DNA from: Ceratodon purpureus
Lineage: Eukaryota > Streptophyta > Bryopsida > Pseudoditrichales > Ditrichaceae
Length of the DNA: 64,000 bases
Assembly (NCBI GenBank): GCA_014871385.1
Contig: CM026425.1
Coordinates: 11,026,702-11,090,701 of the forward strand
Direction: 5' to 3'
The notes below the pieces were generated by a model. That model ran no database searches. It was not told the DNA's origin and saw nothing but the letters and a program-made list of their open reading frames with translations. The position numbers and the translations under genes were made by a program. Positions 1 through 10,704 of the stretch are shown here, piece by piece (the stretch's first letter is position 1; each line of letters starts with the position of its first letter).

Positions 1-2
1 CC

Positions 3-371
3 AACCGCGGCAAGCCCTTGGTGATCGTCAATCTGCAAAGGACTCCACTGGATCGTATCTGCAGCCTTCGCATCTTTGCCAAAACAGACGAGGTGAATGT
101 TGTCACGCTATTTCGATTTATCTTGTCGTGGACAGTGCAGTGCTCATGACCTCATTAATACTCTTATGTGAGCATGGATGATAGACAAAGCAGTGCAGCC
201 TCTTTAATAGCAATGGATGCGTAATTTTGGTAGGTGATGGCAATGCTTGCTGAGAAGCTCGGGATGGAAATTCCTCCACCGAGAGACGTCGCAGCTGCCA
301 GTGGAAACAACTCTCAACGGCGTCGCCACTCAGAAGGCAGTTCGCTCAGACCATTTGGATCGAGTTCTTGA
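3..371 (+). CDS. SRT1: SIRT6/SRT1-type sirtuin, 3' end only (partial)
   Basis: This is the C-terminal end of a nuclear NAD-dependent protein deacylase of the SIRT6 / plant SRT1 class, which acts on histones. Two exons are visible: 3-92 and 234-371, joined in phase 0 across a GT-AG intron (93-233), with TGA at 369-371. The first piece reads GKPLVIVNLQRTPLDRICSL, the family's last Rossmann strand, where the binding of the NAD adenine ends. The second begins VMAMLAEKLGMEIPPP, matching the conserved helix after that strand, and ends in a short Ser/Arg-rich tail (RRRHSEGSS). The catalytic core lies left of the window, so activity cannot be judged. The assignment to the SIRT6/SRT1 class rather than another sirtuin class rests on the LVIVNLQ-TP and DEVM-LGLEIP-like spacing. 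Confidence 0.85.
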
Positions 372-1109
372 TCAGGAGGTGGATTGGGGGCACAGTCACG
401 TGAAGAGTGGTTCCATATCACAGTTCGATGCAAGTTTCGGTGATGGAGATTCATCAGGTGTTTGTCGCTGCAGCAATCTTCATTGTGTTCTTCCCAAAGT
501 TACCCATCTGACTCGTTGATACTGAAATTCAGATGTCTTCATTTGTACATAGTTGCCTCTAAAAGTAAAATCTAACTGACTGAGCTCAGATTCGACATTA
601 TTGTAGCACTTGAAATATTCTGGAAGCCTGCACTCTTACAGGGATTGTCTCCTTGTAAATTGAGACATGCTGTTGTCCACCAACTTTGTGTTTACTCAAG
701 GCCAGGTCTTAGTCTCGTCTTCTGAGTGGCATGTCATGGGCCATTAGAACTGTGTCCATATCAAGTACAGGATTCACCATTAGGTTCTAAATTTTGTTGG
801 TTTCAGACATAGCCTTAAGAGAGTCTTTCGTTGTGGCTACCTCAGCGAAAAATCAGTGTTTAATTCACAACGTACTTACACTCAACTATGAATCTATATC
901 AATACTTTCCTTTGATCATGGATGTCCAAGAACTGCGTATCTGTTCCTAGCATAAGGCAGCACCTCCATTTGCATTGTAACTTATGACGGAGGAGGCAAA
1001 AATATGACTTGAAAGCCGAAGGTACTCATTTATCATGGTTCATGCCTTGCATACTAAAATCTGAGCCAGTTGTATGCTCAAGAATCAGAACCAGTTTCAT
1101 TATTTGCAT
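372..1109. other. intergenic, 3' regions of two convergent genes
   Basis: This stretch lies between the sirtuin stop and the bestrophin stop, which face each other tail to tail. It should hold the 3' UTRs of both. I see no open frame with family similarity and no structured repeat. Confidence 0.6.
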
Positions 1110-2174
1110 TCATTTCGTCATCTTTTCAACAATGGTAAACTCAAGATTTAGACACCTTAACTTACTAATCCTTTCATGGGCATTCTTTATATGCTCAATG
1201 TTATTACGAATTCCATCGCAGATGGCTTGAAGAGGAAGAACTGAAAATGGCTCCTCAATTTGGATTCCTACCTCATCGATACAAAATAGCGCCGCAGCAC
1301 TGAAAAAAGTGGCAGGAACTACGAGCCAACCACAACTATCCCAGATAGCTAAGGGTAAAACAACGTGCCAAACCACCAAAAATTGCGAGGTTAAATGGGT
1401 GTATGATAGCGGAATTGGAGTTTTAAACAAACGCTCACACATTCCTGTATTATCAACAAAAGTTTGAATATTCTGAGAAACAAATGCTTTCAATATGTCC
1501 GGCATATGAGACTTTGCAAGTAACTCAGTAAGAACCTGGCAGCAATGGTTAGGAATCATTGGTGCTGATGCAAGCAAAACTTCCAAATCTTGAGCATCTA
1601 ATATGCTAACCAACTCGTCATGCAACCGTCCTTCGCCTTCGATATTCTCTTTCATACAATATGGGAATGCTTTTAAATACTGAATAAAAGTATGGAAGAT
1701 TTTCTCGTCTTCTTTTGAATCCATCCAGGTACATGCTTGTCGGGCAAGGTCCCGGCCCCTATTCAAATTTGCACCCCAAATTTTGCGAGCTTCATCAAAT
1801 CTTCCATAACAAGCGGTCATCCGAAAACTCAATAAAACTATGAGTGCAGCAGCTGTGAATGTTAGAGGACCGGATGGAATATGCATAATTGCATATTTTC
1901 CTTGGGAAGGAATTGCAACCTCTTCATTGTAAGCTGCTAATAGGGCAGAATATATTGTAAGAATGACAACAGGAGGCCAAAGAGTGAAACCTGCAAGTCG
2001 AAGTAACTGCCTACTGTGGCGTAAATTGCTACGATGTTCATTCCAAGCAATATGGTTGTATATCGTTTTGTGAAATAGCATTGCAAAACTGTACATCCAC
2101 TTATCGTGATAATCCTGCAAGGACATGTTTATACTATTCCGAACTGTGTGACCCATTCTGTTTGTATTTGACAT
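1110..2174 (-). CDS. bestrophin-like chloride channel (RFP-TM / UPF0187 family)
   Basis: A single-exon 354-residue membrane protein of the bestrophin-like family, whose plant members (VCCN type) are thylakoid anion channels. Two hydrophobic segments lie near residues 58-85 and 103-125. The second ends in SFRMTACYGRFDEARKIWG, the family signature after TM2. Near residues 255-315 come LSYTHLTSQFLVVWHVVLPL, then WLVVPATFFSAAALFCIDEVG and IEEPF, which line the pore and the cytosolic-type helices. An in-frame TAA lies about 18 bp upstream of the ATG, so no N-terminal extension is encoded contiguously. No transit peptide is apparent (MSNTNRMGHTVRN...), unlike chloroplast homologues, unless an upstream exon exists. 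Chloride conduction is inferred from the family; the membrane it sits in is unknown. Confidence 0.85.
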   Translation of the reverse strand: MSNTNRMGHTVRNSINMSLQDYHDKWMYSFAMLFHKTIYNHIAWNEHRSNLRHSRQLLRLAGFTLWPPVVILTIYSALLAAYNEEVAIPSQGKYAIMHIPSGPLTFTAAALIVLLSFRMTACYGRFDEARKIWGANLNRGRDLARQACTWMDSKEDEKIFHTFIQYLKAFPYCMKENIEGEGRLHDELVSILDAQDLEVLLASAPMIPNHCCQVLTELLAKSHMPDILKAFVSQNIQTFVDNTGMCERLFKTPIPLSYTHLTSQFLVVWHVVLPLAIWDSCGWLVVPATFFSAAALFCIDEVGIQIEEPFSVLPLQAICDGIRNNIEHIKNAHERISKLRCLNLEFTIVEKMTK

Positions 2175-3456
2175 TTTATAATTTGGAAATTAGATGAAAC
2201 CTCTCTGTGTAAATATCACAATGACACAGAGTGATTGATTCAGAGCTTTGAAGCGTTTAATGCACTATGCACGAAGAACTCGGTATTTCTATAGACCACT
2301 GCCACAGACAAGAAGTTTGTCTCTGAATATGCACTCTGCAGTCAATATATCAGCCACTAAGAATGAAGATTTGCAAATGACTTTCGTTGGTGTTGCTTCA
2401 TGGTAAGCCTGTCCTCAGTAAGTTATAAAAATCTGAGATTTTTTGGAAGAACGAAACCATGGCACTGTGTTTCAAAACTTAGGGTTTAGCATTCTGTCTT
2501 GCAGATTTAGGGTCCAAGGACATGATTTGCAAGTTTCTCTGAAACCGTCTCCGGCTTAACTAAATTCTGGGAACGAGCGTAACAGGTCAATGCTGATTAA
2601 CATCGCATGTGTTAATTGCAGAATGAATCACGAACCAAGTTCTTTGTTAATCCAAACTACATATCACACTTAATCTTCTTGCGCGTTATGGTAAATTGGT
2701 AATCAACCAGGTCAAAAAACCAGGGAAAGCAGCTCACATTGAAGGGAAACTAATTACCCAGATTTGGTGCTAATCAACCCCGAGAACAATCAATTGAGTG
2801 GGAGACATGTGAATTTTGAGCGCTATGATGAACCACGCCAATGGTGGAGCTTGTGAAGGAGAGATGATAAATCTACTACCCAGTACTTAACACATGCCAT
2901 CGCTCCTCCTTCATGACCCTCCAGTACCACTTCACATGATCCTGATTCCACTTCACCCATTCATCACATCTGTTGAATCTACATCCCACCACTCAATCGA
3001 AGATACCATGAAACAGTTCCATCCCAAATCACACAAACCATGGGCTCAACAACCCTACATTCATCAAACATTCACACCCCCATTCTCTTGCTATATAACC
3101 ACTCCCCTGCCATTCCCTCAAGTGCAGGGACTTCACAAGTTCGGGTCCCAATTGAGCTGTTCTACGGTTGTTCTTCCACATCTTCAATCACCGTAAAGCC
3201 TGTATGAACTCTCCAGCTTCAGTACTTGTGTTTTCATGAATATAATCAGTTACTTGCTCTAAGGTTCATGTAATTTTGATGCTGAAAACTGATTATTAGC
3301 CAACTAGTGAGAGCATTAGCAAAGTATGTGTAAGAGAAGTTACTGATTAAGATTACGTGAAGTTTCTCTCTGGCTAGTCAGTAAGGGAAATTAATTCGTG
3401 TATATCTGTAATTGTATCACAGATTTTTTGTGGAGCACCTTCGGATTTTAATCGCG
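2175..3456. other. shared upstream region of bestrophin and BURP genes
   Basis: This is a divergent intergenic region. The left end is upstream of the bestrophin ORF and the right end is the promoter and roughly 330-bp leader of the BURP gene. A 100-codon open stretch at 2894-3196 overlaps the BURP TATA box, shows no family resemblance, and is not taken as a gene. Confidence 0.55.
3092..3098 (+). promoter_or_regulatory. TATA box of the BURP gene
   Basis: TATATAA at 3092-3098, in the context TTGCTATATAACCACTCCCC, lies 360 bp before the BURP start codon. A transcription start about 30 bp downstream would give a leader of about 330 nt. This is the clearest TATA element near a gene in the window. 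Confidence 0.6.
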
Positions 3457-5252
3457 ATGGCATCCAGCTCCACCTTCGCAGTGGTTCTCGTCTTCATGGT
3501 AATTGAATAATAATTTGGTCTCAACTGATTTTATAAGTCTCATCGACTGTTTGCATTTCGCGCTTGAAAAGTAGATGCTCAATGTTGTGAAGGAGTAACG
3601 CTTTTGTGCAAGTCCTCTTTGGCATGTTGTCACGTGTTTTGCATTCATCAGTATGATTTTAATGAGCTTGAATGATGTGGTGCCCATTTGGGTATGGTGT
3701 GGGAATGAAGGCATTAGGAGGAGTCCTGGCAGCCGAGGCGGCGGGGCGGCCAAGTGGGACACTGGGGTGGAACGCGAATGGCATCAACACGGAGGACATG
3801 AGCGGGCTCCAGCGCCTGAGCATCCCGACATGGCTCATGGCATCGGACTCGCCCCTGGACGCGGACAGGACGAGCAAGTACCTGGATCAGGTGAATGACA
3901 AGACGCTGGGGCAGCATGGCAAGGAGTTCTGCCAGGAAGCCAAGCTGCAGTGCCAAGCTGACATCGCCATCGTCGACCCCACGCTCCGAATCTCCCGATC
4001 CAGCCTCCTTGATCAGGAGCTCTTCCAGCAGACGCGCGACCTTGTTGACGCCAGCCGCGCCATGCAGTTCGAACGCAACGCCATCAACAAGGACAGCGAG
4101 ATCGTCTTGCCCCAGAACCTCCACGACTCGTACCCCACCGTGTCGTTCTTGCCCCAATCCCTCGCCGAGAAGATGCCCTTCAGCAGGTCCGGCTCATAAA
4201 AAACTTGTCCGAAAATAAAGCATTCCAGAATATTTGAGAGGGATTTTGTTTGTAGATTTTGATTGTAACTTTGTATTCTCTTTGGGAATGCAGTGCCAAA
4301 ATGCCCGAGCTTCTGGACTCGCTCAACATCGCCCACGACTCCAACATGGCGATCATGATGTCGCGCACCGTGGGCCAGTGCGAAGCGCAGGAGCAGGGCA
4401 AAGACACCCGCAAGTGCGTGACCTCGTTGGAGGGCATGAAGACTTTCGTGGGCTCCAGCCTACCTCAAGACAAGCGCATCGCTGCTCTTGAGCGATCCAG
4501 CTCCCTTCCCGGTAAGTCAATCGTCTCGCCACGCCGACCCACCATGCCCCAAATTGAACCAGCAACCATATTAAATATCCCAATAAAACTTCTACTAACT
4601 CTCGAGCTATGGAAGTCTCTCTCAGAACTTATCACAATTCAAATGATATCTGTATGACAGTAAGGTGATATCCATGATGTGATATATGTCATATATGTGG
4701 TATTGTTGTGATCGTACCTCCGTGTTACTCAAGCGGGGATCTAGAGAAATGGACAGGATTACGAAGTTGTTGCAAGCGTGTCTCGGCTAAGTGCTGTGTT
4801 TCGTTAACTTTGTCGCAATTTATTCCTTGAGTTTGTGGAAGGAGTACATTTTTGGGGGGGAAGTGAAAGGAATTGGAAGCATCTCATGGGATTCAGGATA
4901 CGTGTGCCCGAGGCCATGTGCAGGTGCCGGCGAGTCACGCTCCAAGGATAGCTGGAAGGTGCTGGACGCCAAGCTCTACGACCGCGCCGTAGTGTGCCGC
5001 AACAGCGTGTTCCCATACGCCGTCTTCGAGTGCCATGACACCAGCAAGACCAACATGCACATCTACCAGGTCGAGATGCAAGGCCGCGACGGCTCCCGCA
5101 TCCACGAGGTCGCCGCCTGCCACGAGAACAACTCCGTCCACTCCATCACCAACTCCATCAACGGCAACACCGATCAGTCCGGCACCATCTCCAGAGCCGC
5201 CGAGGCCTGTCACTGGGTCACCGACTCCTTGATCTGGACTCCCACGAACTAA
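3457..5252 (+). CDS. BURP-domain secreted cell-wall protein
   Basis: A four-exon gene for a 354-residue plant-specific BURP protein, usually secreted to the wall or vacuole. Exons are 3457-3498, 3711-4186, 4294-4511 and 4924-5252; the phases join without a break and all introns are GT-AG. Exon 1 plus the start of exon 2 give a signal peptide (MASSSTFAVVLVFMALGGVL, then AAEAAG). The BURP domain starts near residue 169 (MPFSSAKMPELLD) and runs to the C-terminus. The repeated Cys-His pairs are C282-H283, C311-H312 and C341-H342, with X27 and X28 spacers. The first expected pair is C270-R271: the spacing CX11C is kept but His is replaced by Arg. Exons 2 and 4 are markedly GC-richer than the surroundings. 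The BURP subfamily is uncertain. A poly(A) signal AATAAA is at 5583-5588. Confidence 0.93.
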
Positions 5253-6067
5253 ACCAAGTCCTTCAAAACCAGGAAAAATCTCAACATACCAAAAAACTCA
5301 AAAAAAAAACAAAATAAGGGAGACGATCTCAACCAAGGCGGTTGTACTGAAGGTGTTGAATTCACGGATGGAGTTGGTGCTTGGTTGAGTCTCCGAGAGT
5401 GAAGGTGGCGATGTGTTGATCGATGTTGCAACGATAGTGTTGATGCATCAATGTTTGTGTTATGTTAGTTCATGTAAAGATGACATGGGTTGTCTTGTCC
5501 AGTTGGGGATTGAAATAAGACTGGTGTAACAGCAAGAGCTGGAATTGGTGCAGATTGAGCATATACTTTCCTCTCAGTTGTCAATAAATTGTTCGATGCT
5601 GGTAGGGCGTTGATAGATAAGAGCAGGAGGAGGATAATAAGAGATGGAGGTGGTGCTTATGATTTGGTAGCCAGGCAGCTCTAGCTGAGACGTGATTTTG
5701 AATCCGGGGAGTGCACATCGTGTATGCTGTATTCTGGGAATAAACTTCGATCTTGTCTGCTTTGTAACTGATTGCCTACTGCCGATTCAATCACCGCATA
5801 TATACACAGAACAATTATAACTCTAGATTACTTGGATGGTACCTTCCTGTTCATAATTTCCTGCCACTCTAAATTCCCGCTTGCGCATTAAGACTGGATT
5901 TTACAGCGATTATGTGTCAGAGTAAATTATTAACTATCAGGATACAGGAACTGGTGAGCTACATTATAAATGATAACCTGTGTATTGACTATGGTGAGCG
6001 TAAGTGGAAGTTGGTGTAGTGATGTCAGTTGGCTATTTAGATCGGTGCTTGCCTTCATGTGCTGTTA
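5253..6067. other. BURP 3' region and spacer
   Basis: This holds the 3' UTR of the BURP gene with AATAAA at 5583, then non-coding sequence leading into the minisatellite. No gene is seen. Confidence 0.5.
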
Positions 6068-6375
6068 TTGCAGCTTTGAATTCTCCTCACTCACATGTGA
6101 AGAATTATTCGATTGTCTTTTATCTTGATGTTGTTACAGCTTTGAATTTTCCTTCACTCACATGTGAAGAATTCGGTTTTCTATCTTGATGTTATTGCAG
6201 CTTTGAATCCACCTTCACCCACATGTGAAGTTTTTGGTTGTGTTTGATCTTGATGCTAATATTGCTGCTTTGAATTCACCTTCACTCACATGTGAAGTTT
6301 TTGGTTGTCTTTGATCTTGATGTTAATATTGCTGCTTTGAATTCACCTTCACTCACATGTGAAGAATTTTATTGT
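6068..6375. repeat. five-copy minisatellite, period about 61-67 bp
   Basis: Five head-to-tail copies begin with GCTTTGAAT at 6073, 6139, 6200, 6267 and 6334. Each copy holds the block TTCACTCACATGTGAAG, in which TCACATGTGA is a perfect palindrome, followed by a T-rich part ending in TCTTGATGTT. Copies 4 and 5 are nearly identical; copies 1 to 3 are more diverged, so the array has grown from the right. Confidence 0.9.
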
Positions 6376-9300
6376 CTACTATGTTGATTAAAGTGCCGTC
6401 AACATGGAAGGTTGGACAGATAGATTATCCTCAATCCTGTGTTCCGGGGATGATTTGTGTCATTCGGAAGGTTAACCTTTAAACGACATATGCTTTCCTG
6501 ATACCACACCCAAAATCTCTTTTAAACTCTGTTTTAAGCACGATTTTGTTCTTAATTTATTTTGGCTCTATTCTAAAGAAGTATAGATCTCTCTAAGGTA
6601 CTCAATTTGGCATTCTAAAAACCTCATTTGGTCCAATGGAGTATAAGCTATGAGCAAGATTCTCCCAACATAAAATCAAGTCAAAAGGGTTTGGATTGTC
6701 ATTTAACGGTTTAAAAATCACCCTCAAGAGTGTAGCGAAAGATTGAAACCCAATTACATAATATGCTCAAGTCAAAGTAGATAAACAAGAGAATTTTCGG
6801 AATCCAATCAGGATTAACCTCTAAAGTTGAAAGGCCTCAAAATTGCCATAAATCCTCAAAACTAGCCTCTTTCAATACAAAGTGTAAGTTTTCAAGTTTT
6901 GATATATTTTGGGCAAAAGAACCAGAGGATCTAGTACCTTGTTTATATGTATATATATAATCAAAATCATAAATTCAAAATCCTTACCGTGTGTGAGATG
7001 AGAATGCTCAAAGTTGAAAAAAAAGTTTTTTTGTTTGTTGCAAAATGGGTTTGAAGTGTTTCGTGAGCCAAAAAATCAATTCCAAAAGTAAATCAAGCTT
7101 GAGACTCTTCAAATTCTTCTTTCTAGATAGCTTAGGAGTATGTCCATGCACTTTTTACCTTCATAGGATCTATAATACTTAAATTAAGTAATACTTGATT
7201 TTTCAAATACAAAAGCCGATCTTTGATAATAAAAAGGGCATATGGAGAAATATTGGATTGAAAATCTGAGCTTGGAGATCAAGTTCTAAAATTTTATTTA
7301 CATGTACAAAAAAGAAAACTTGAAAAAAGTAAAATCTCAATTTTAGGTGAATTTTTTAATTTTCTCTTAATTAATTAATTTTAAACGAATTTTGAGGGTA
7401 AATGAGGATATTCTAGAGTTTTGGGCAAATTTCATCATCTCCTCATAATGTTTTTAAACTTTGACTGCAAATATTTCATTAAGTATGTGGAATTTTGAAA
7501 CATGAATGGTCTTGTAGAAGATTTTAAGGAGAGTGAATTTTAGGTCATATCTAGTGCTTAAATATTGTGTCTTAGAGACACCGAAGCTCTATCGGAGCTG
7601 CAAACTCACACTTCAAATGTTAAAACTCATTGAGTTTTGTACAAAAAGAAATATGTTGAGTAAACATCATTCTCAGTTTGTTACAATATGTACTTTACCA
7701 TTTTGTAAACCTTGTCATAGTTTTCATACACTTTGGATAATCCAAGCAAGACAGTGAGAAGTGAAAAAAAAAAAAACAAGAAAAAAAAAATTTTTAAAAA
7801 ATAAAAATAAAAAATTCCATCCCTCCAATCAACACCTCCATCCAACGCCTTCAAAATGTGTTTGAAGGAATGTTTGAAGGCCCATATTGTTAGTTTTGTA
7901 TTTTTTATTTTCCATTTCATCGATATTGTACATTTACCACACCACACTTTACTTCTACTATCTAACTTACAAATCACATAATTTTTTTAACTTTAGAAAT
8001 AATTTCTTCAACAACAAGTAGAAGGCTTGATTATTATTCGGGATTGTTTTTATGTTTATTTACAATAATGATGTTCATCCAAGTAGGTGAATGTTTAAAG
8101 TTCAAATTTAATAATATTTTAAAATAATATATAACAATTAGTAAATGGATAGATGGATGGAAAAATGGACTTTTTTTTTTTATATACATATAGTTGGTTG
8201 GAGTTGACTCAAATATACTTCATTATATTTATTAAAAAAATTTAAAAAAATTAAAAATTAACAATTACTTCTTATTTATTTAAATTATATTTCATATTAA
8301 TGTTTAATTCAAATTTTCATTCACTTTCATTCAACATATTATATATTGATATAATTTATTTATTTCACATTTTTTCTTCATTTTATTTATGATATGAAAT
8401 AAAATATGTACCCAAACTTACATTAAACGTTTGGCCTTAGTAACTTAAAAAAGACAACCTTAATACCATTGTTTTATAAACACTACACACAAATAGCACA
8501 AAAAAAGTTTCTTGAAGCTTATGCTTATCAAATAAAGTGGAAGAACAAGCCAATGTGTTTGTTTTACACGTGAAACTCAAGATTTTCAACAAAGAAAATG
8601 ATGCTTTGATTGTCATTGTAAAGAAAAAACATAGTTGTTGAAGAAAAAACAAAAAGCTCCTATACAGAGGAACACACAAAATAATTTAATTTTTAAACAA
8701 ATTATATACAAAGATATATATTATCTTCATAGTGTAACAAATTTTTTTTGCATTAATTATATTAGTTTTATGTTGTATCAAGAAAGTAGTATTTTGAATA
8801 TGTTTTTTTTTTTAAATATTCAAAGGATTTTTTTTAAATATTATGCCTCTTTTTGTATTTATACGTTACCATATAAAATACACATTGTATCAAAAGATAC
8901 ATAAAAAGTAATGAAAGGACTTCAAACAACAAATAAAGTATCCATCAGAGAATAAAAAACTTTGCATGTTTTTATAAGATACATGAATTAGATTTCATAT
9001 ATTGTTTTGTTTAAAATTGGTTATGAGTTGACAGACATATCCATATAAATCATTTTTTGTTTTATAAATTTAACTGTTTTTAACCATTTTATATTATTCA
9101 TTTAATTTTAAAAACACAAAAAAATAAATTTGATTTTTTGAAAATAATTTTTATTATTTCAAAAGATAAATATTTAGTTAAGGGAGCTCAAATCCATCAT
9201 TATGACACAACTTGGTTAATGGTTAGCAATAATATTCAAAAGACATAATAGTAAAGTTGTTTGGAAAGTTGCTCTATATTCAAATGGTTTACTATATAAT

Positions 9301-9399
9301 TAGATATTTTTTGAAGAATCTTTGTAACAAAATGGGGTACAATTTTGTTTAGATATATTAAATTCCTTGGGATTTTCTAGGTATGGCCGAAGATTCTTC
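6376..9399. other. AT-rich gene-free tract
   Basis: Three kilobases of AT-rich sequence with poly-A and poly-T runs (for example 7764-7815). All open stretches are short and low in complexity. I see no gene, RNA or clear element. Confidence 0.6.
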
Positions 9400-10011
9400 T
9401 TTCTAAGATTTAGTGGCCGAGCTAAGTGCTTTTAAGCTAACCGTTCTGACGACCCTCTCTTCGGTACCTCAAGAATGTGACAATGCCAATCATAAAAAAG
9501 GAGATTTAAATGACACGTGCGGAGGTCTTCAAATGGTCAATAGGGAAAAAAGGCAAACCATTTGGTTTGTCATTCTCATTCACTACCAAGAGCGTCAAGG
9601 CCTTTCTAAAGGTACCTTCCTTGAAGACCATAAACTCTAATTTTTTGTGGCTTATTAAATAACTTAAATACGTTCATTAAAGCAAAGATGATAAAAGGAG
9701 AATTTCTTTAATTTCTTCTCAGCTAGATATATGAATTTACCAAATAGTCTTTACGTTTATAATGTATAATTGGAAGGGTATTTGTATGACAAGGAGGTTG
9801 TGAAATTTTGCAAGTGCATGGGATCTCTTACAATGTGTTATATTATTTTAAAATTAGTCATAATTATAGATGTGCATTGAGCAATTGCAGTATGGAAAAA
9901 AAATCAACATATGTCTCATTGTAATAAATAGTAGAAAATAGTAATATATGCCTTACTCTTAACGTTAAAGAAAACGTAGAGAAAAAGGATGCTCACTATA
10001 ATCGATGGTAT
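9400..10011. other. higher-GC patch, possible transposon debris
   Basis: At 9400-9640 the base composition rises and a 75-codon frame is open, suggesting an old coding fragment. No family is recognised. The rest is AT-rich. Confidence 0.3.
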
Positions 10012-10704
10012 ATGTTAAATATGAAGGAGCACCTACCGGGCACCAGAATTGAAGTATCAGTCAAGAATGTCTCCAAGGTGGAAGAGGCTTACACTCTTTG
10101 TGCAATGCTGGATCTGTTAACCATCGGAGGCATAGAAGATTTGTTGGGGGCGACATTCAACGTGCAAAGCATCTTAGTGACCGAGATTGTGACGAATTTG
10201 TCAGACAAGCTCGACACAATGGCGGTGGAGGTTTGTGGTGCAAACGACAGCGGGCCAACCATCCGAATGAGGACCGCTCTAAATGAGGCACGCCAATCGA
10301 TGAGGTGGAGTGGGAAAAACATGGCTGGATATTTGGAGGAGGCGCGAGCTTGGAGGGAAAGTTAGACGCTTCGAGGCCGGGCGCTTGAAAGAGAAGCCAA
10401 ACGATTTAATTATGATGGGTAGGAAGGCGACCCATATACGCTATGTCGAGTAATTCAAGACATCCTCGAGAATGCACATTAGCAAAATCACTCCGCTACC
10501 AGCACTCGAAACCGTGTCGTTGAACCTATATTTCTAAAGAGCGTGAAGCGGAATGGTTTCTTTAAACAATGGGGCATATACATTGATCAAGTTGGAGCCG
10601 CACGTGTCTTTGCCAATAGGTTTGGTCTTATGTGGAGGAATCATGTGAGAGAGAGGCCAGTGGCGATAGAGGCCGATGGCCCAAGGGAGGTTCACGAGGA
10701 CTAG
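10012..10704 (+). pseudogene. decayed coding remnant, probably of a transposon
   Basis: One reading frame stays recognisably protein-like for 230 codons but is cut by TAG at 10363, 10420, 10480 and 10702. The first open part (117 codons) reads like a soluble helical protein (for example YTLCAMLDLLTIGGIEDLLG), and the frame continues upstream of the ATG without a stop. After 10704 stops are dense. Every interruption is TAG, which is what C-to-T change at CAG codons in methylated CHG sites would give. I do not recognise a domain. A gag-like or other transposon protein is the likeliest origin, but this is a guess. Confidence 0.4.

Noticed and set aside
247..519. 90-codon frame over the last sirtuin exon
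   Set aside because: It is in a different phase from the sirtuin exon, whose similarity and splice sites are clear; it is a shadow frame.
2894..3196. 100-codon proline/histidine-rich frame
   Set aside because: It spans the TATA box of the BURP gene and has no family similarity or codon-like composition.
6376..9399. Viral insertion in the AT-rich tract
   Set aside because: No viral hallmark protein frame was seen; the sequence is low-complexity and non-coding.
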